Shown here: one piece after another, positions 60,301 to 60,865 of the stretch | Position numbering within the stretch: the stretch's first letter is position 1 | Layout of the letters: every line of letters begins with the position of its first letter | From: an uncultured Bacteroidales bacterium | GTDB taxonomy: Bacteria > Bacteroidota > Bacteroidia > Bacteroidales > WCHB1-69 | Length of the DNA: 60,865 nucleotides | Direction of reading: 5' to 3' | Assembly (NCBI GenBank): GCA_900316305.1 | Contig: ONCM01000024.1 | Coordinates: 1 to 60,865, forward strand | Program-made: the position numbers and the translations under genes | Notes under the pieces: model-generated | Seen by the model: the letters and a program-made list of their open reading frames with translations, nothing else | What the model was told of the DNA's origin: nothing | Database searches by the model: none

Positions 60301-60865
60301 AACGTGACGCGCAGGGTGTCGCCGTTGGCGAGGATGGCGAAGCTGTCGGCGGGAAGGGTATCGGGTTCGAAGCCCTGCTCGGTCACCACATAGCGGTTGC
60401 CCGTGAGCGCTGTGCCGTCGTAGGTTTTACTTGCGTCACAACTCTTGATGGTCAACGCCACCGGGGCGACGGCGGTGAGAGTGATAGGCGACGTCTGACT
60501 GCAGGTTGAGTAGAGCGAATCGGTCACGGTCACTGAATAGTAGCCGGCCGGTATGTCGGTGAGAGCTGGTGTGTTGCCGATGCTGTCGTTGGAGTTGTCG
60601 TTGTACCTGTACCACGTGTATCGGAAGCCGTTGCCGTAGCCCCCTATCACCGATGGAAGCACTGCGCCGTCAGGGATCGTCTCGCAAGTGCTATTGATAA
60701 GTGTTGAGGTGATTGTGACAGGAGTGATGGTAAGGTCCAAGGCCGGTTTATTAGCGCAAGTATCACAGGTGTAGAATCCCGTTTCGTAATAATACTGATT
60801 GTTCTTGTTCCACTTGTAGATGCTGCTGCATGTGTGCACGGTCTCCACCGTGGCCTCTTTTGCGG
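54333..60865 (-). CDS. Giant SprB/MBG/FISUMP surface protein, 5' truncated by window edge
   Basis: At least 2,176 codons. The frame is open to the window edge and the first in-window start (GTG, 60848) is internal, so the start lies beyond 60865. Near the visible N terminus is a SprB-like repeat (GYGNGFRYTWYRYND...IPAGYYSVTVTD). MBG domains follow, with SKTYDGTALTGNRYVV and SKTYGDADPVFSGTVTG. Next is a long series of HYR-like units with repeated NWPDDIENWNECYSPSN or TGTWPNDIENVNSCF phrases and VKDACGN; two of these are a 276-bp tandem duplication (about 56.85-57.42 kb). The C-terminal FISUMP domain (about the last 205 residues) shows RIGSQCWMTENLRNDTTAAG, GICPDGWAVGN and GVRCIRKVAP. The FISUMP ends of this and the 34.6-kb gene are close paralogs. 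Surface protein of unknown ligand. Confidence 0.87.
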   Translation of the reverse strand, partial: AKEATVETVHTCSSIYKWNKNNQYYYETGFYTCDTCANKPALDLTITPVTITSTLINSTCETIPDGAVLPSVIGGYGNGFRYTWYRYNDNSNDSIGNTPALTDIPAGYYSVTVTDSLYSTCSQTSPITLTAVAPVALTIKSCDASKTYDGTALTGNRYVVTEQGFEPDTLPADSFAILANGDTLRVTFDSNAVNAGTYENKFTYSISNGIDHSCHYNVYTIFDTLSITPRPATITVNDTSKTYGDADPVFSGTVTGLVNSDSLVIHYFRSSNIETVGNHPDILTAELNENYTVTIDSGDLTISCRDLLNKIDTANWPDDIENWNECYSPSNTNALPSIDSIKKLIIKQLILANNDTLQPDAFQVLTKDSTILANNCDWKWVRTYTVKISNPNFCDSTSRVIYVSGGDQSAPVRSINSLWIDGTLYQDACLASFNKDLFFPKDNDCSQMTITHKDTNTGDDHYGWTIRRSYVVTDACGHTIYDTIEVSGRDQTPPVASNPEVKNNTLWADSAQCLCDSIRTIHDIEELTTLFGLSDECTGNDISLVSKTKTLKTGDRCADTVVVAYTVADPYGNAKTFYHAQFIQDTTRPTFEIVPHDTTLCVDPDGNYENTVTRVADEITITNLHDNCTRLQGSFSVQSSMDTSRFDFYHPRGYRITQGESDNGVRHYKQLWTVTDSCGNTTYDSISIHVRPLPKITEINVPYQTIIYGNPITDVWIYHQYSDLSITGVDGIGLDSLGCSVEHKKDQNNNEYDRVYGDPEFAVTNAEFLVTATSHQGWGCSIDSSTFSIRVEPRPIVITATDATKKYDGTPLTSNNYTCMTNDNKPALVHEDVISRLSFSGSQTDVGSSTNSISNAKITAPNDTTIDKTSNYLIDYYPGTLTVTVNDTLIKVIPGSASKVYDGLPLTKNEHDDFTVTGVPEVLTWTATADGTVTNVVPGEGEKAVNAVTSFHIFDANNNDVTSYFTNIRTDSTGTLTITPVSVLVNADAKTKFYGEADPPLTVTITGVLENDDFIPSYTISRETGNDVGQYIITPTGAIAQGNYAVTYDTALFTILCRNIVEPANWPANLPNQNTCFGNADTIGLKDASEIQTLFANCNPVTNASEITVTEQDNATATSDCEWTWIRTYDISITGGCASTTKTMSVSGGDSTAPALTGTWPNDIENVNSCFDDTLQNLLYTNAQVKALFSECGNFTVDSTLDISVNNCLWTITKTYTVKDACGNIYHTPDNTLPSMSVSGGDHTAPALTGTWPDNIENVNSCFNDTLQNLLYTNAQVKALFSECGEFTVDSALTITGDNCSWTVTKAYTVKDACGNIYYTSGTTLPSMSVSGSDQNRPHLKAGNTLPSNENQNACFSQRAAAPSTDIIKALFEDDCNTVTVSFIDETVINDHDCGWSTTYNYVVSDGCPANDTIIHLPQSGGDLTSPVLTGSWPDDITGQNNCLANADKSGLKDASYIQSLYEDCSGIVTVTFKDDTIGNDCAWTITRTYTVKDGCQNALDTDPTMSVSGGDRNKPSFTVPAAATICPNTDGSYNIDPTVSGNVSNVSEDCHSEAQLSIDYSDSEPELLPSGKRQITRTWTVTDACGNDSVQKQVIFINPLPEISVTPELQTIVLEDPITPVTVTSQYSQYITSAISLNNVATSFANVGLGVQETAQGLEVSGTPADTGTYKLLFTAISDQSPVCYPKQAEATVIVRLMQDTVKVMSGSASKPYDGTPLTNHNYVVTLGNDTIPADEGSNGLIFSVHFHDKLVITPNPESTLTNAGDIANEFTCVLDNPEHYKGLKKEFGTLTVNRATLSMSLDTARAYNGHPFVVTADQLHITGLAETDTITGTITTESHVVGTYTCTEGSFNAYAENGIAVKSGFAINHGLGNYTPDFDVTLTIDNIDQNFHCPADLNLVLKEGNADTMLVFTDSATLDPMVDNIVISSNLDGQNPLSVGTHTIVWTLADDLGNVMATCNQTVEVVYTPCIGVTYHGHFYDAKRIGSQCWMTENLRNDTTAAGHAIANYHAYKDDEENLQKFGYLYSWYSAMNVPEGDDTAIPADSIGDNGRPYVQGICPDGWAVGNLHDFTMLFATVGDATLLKDAGDGYWLPEFGGTLPNSGFNARANGFFNSTSQRYEDLLTGAHFWMPETGTAAGTAANAVLQYYCSDGLFQQNPKGDLKGVRCIRKVAP
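56850..57420. repeat. 276-bp tandem duplication in the HYR-like region
   Basis: The block with CAGCTG at 57079 recurs with CAGCTG at 57355, 276 bp apart, encoding two near-identical 92-residue units (TGTWPNDIENVNSCF to SMSVSGGD). Related but diverged units lie on both sides. Confidence 0.85.

Noticed and set aside
54333-60865. Type IX secretion C-terminal domain on the giant proteins
   Set aside because: All six proteins end in the FISUMP motif; no typical C-terminal sorting sequence could be recognised.

Overview
The window reads as chromosome of a member of the Bacteroidota, most likely an uncultured Bacteroidales. Most transcripts are preceded by the Bacteroidota -7 element TAnnTTTG, Shine-Dalgarno sequences are weak, and the gene families are typical of the phylum: FISUMP, MBG/YDG, SprB-like, DUF4230 and DUF5618-like proteins plus several lipoproteins. 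No plasmid, phage, transposase or CRISPR was seen. No rRNA was seen; two tRNAs are present.

Layout. 1-1630: 3' part of a FISUMP surface protein. 1.7-3.3 kb (minus): ruvX-def-lipoprotein. 3.5-7.1 kb (plus): dnaK and a PlsC-like acyltransferase. 7.3-9.6 kb (minus): a porin-like FISUMP protein with proline/glutamine repeats. 9.75-12.5 kb (plus): an L,D-transpeptidase lipoprotein and prs. 12.6-19.5 kb (minus): seven tightly packed glycan genes. 19.7-19.9 kb: tRNA-Arg and tRNA-Pro. 20-23.5 kb (minus): recF, an M49-like metallopeptidase lipoprotein and a small DUF5618-like protein. 23.8-32.7 kb (minus): two FISUMP proteins, one about 2,550 residues long. 33-34.4 kb (minus): two DUF4230 proteins. 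34.6-54.0 kb (minus): one giant MBG-repeat adhesin-like gene, broken into three ORFs by two frame changes that cancel out. 54.3 kb to the window end (minus): 3' part of another giant SprB/MBG/FISUMP protein.

Two themes stand out. The first is a cell-surface arsenal: six proteins end in a FISUMP domain that stops within about ten residues of the C terminus, carried on very long repeat stalks (coiled-coil-like, Ig/PKD-like, InlB-B-like, MBG). One stalk shows repeat collapse and frame changes, as expected from recombination or misassembly among 510-bp repeats. The second is the 12.6-19.5 kb operon. It contains the three parts of a Gtr-type glycan decoration system (GtrB-like glycosyltransferase, GtrA-like flippase, multi-pass GT-C enzyme). 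It adds a TIM-barrel isomerase, an NAD-dependent epimerase, a FAD-dependent oxidoreductase and a second glycosyltransferase, so it may build and attach an uncommon sugar. This is my best candidate for an undescribed system.

The non-coding DNA is also structured. Five perfect or near-perfect palindromes of one family lie between genes. Seven short arrays with 7-bp period lie between genes, several touching a stop codon. A copy of the dnaK tail with its terminator lies behind the next gene. A textbook sigma-54 site with two interleaved inverted repeats precedes dnaK. All family names rest on motif recognition by eye; no database search was possible.
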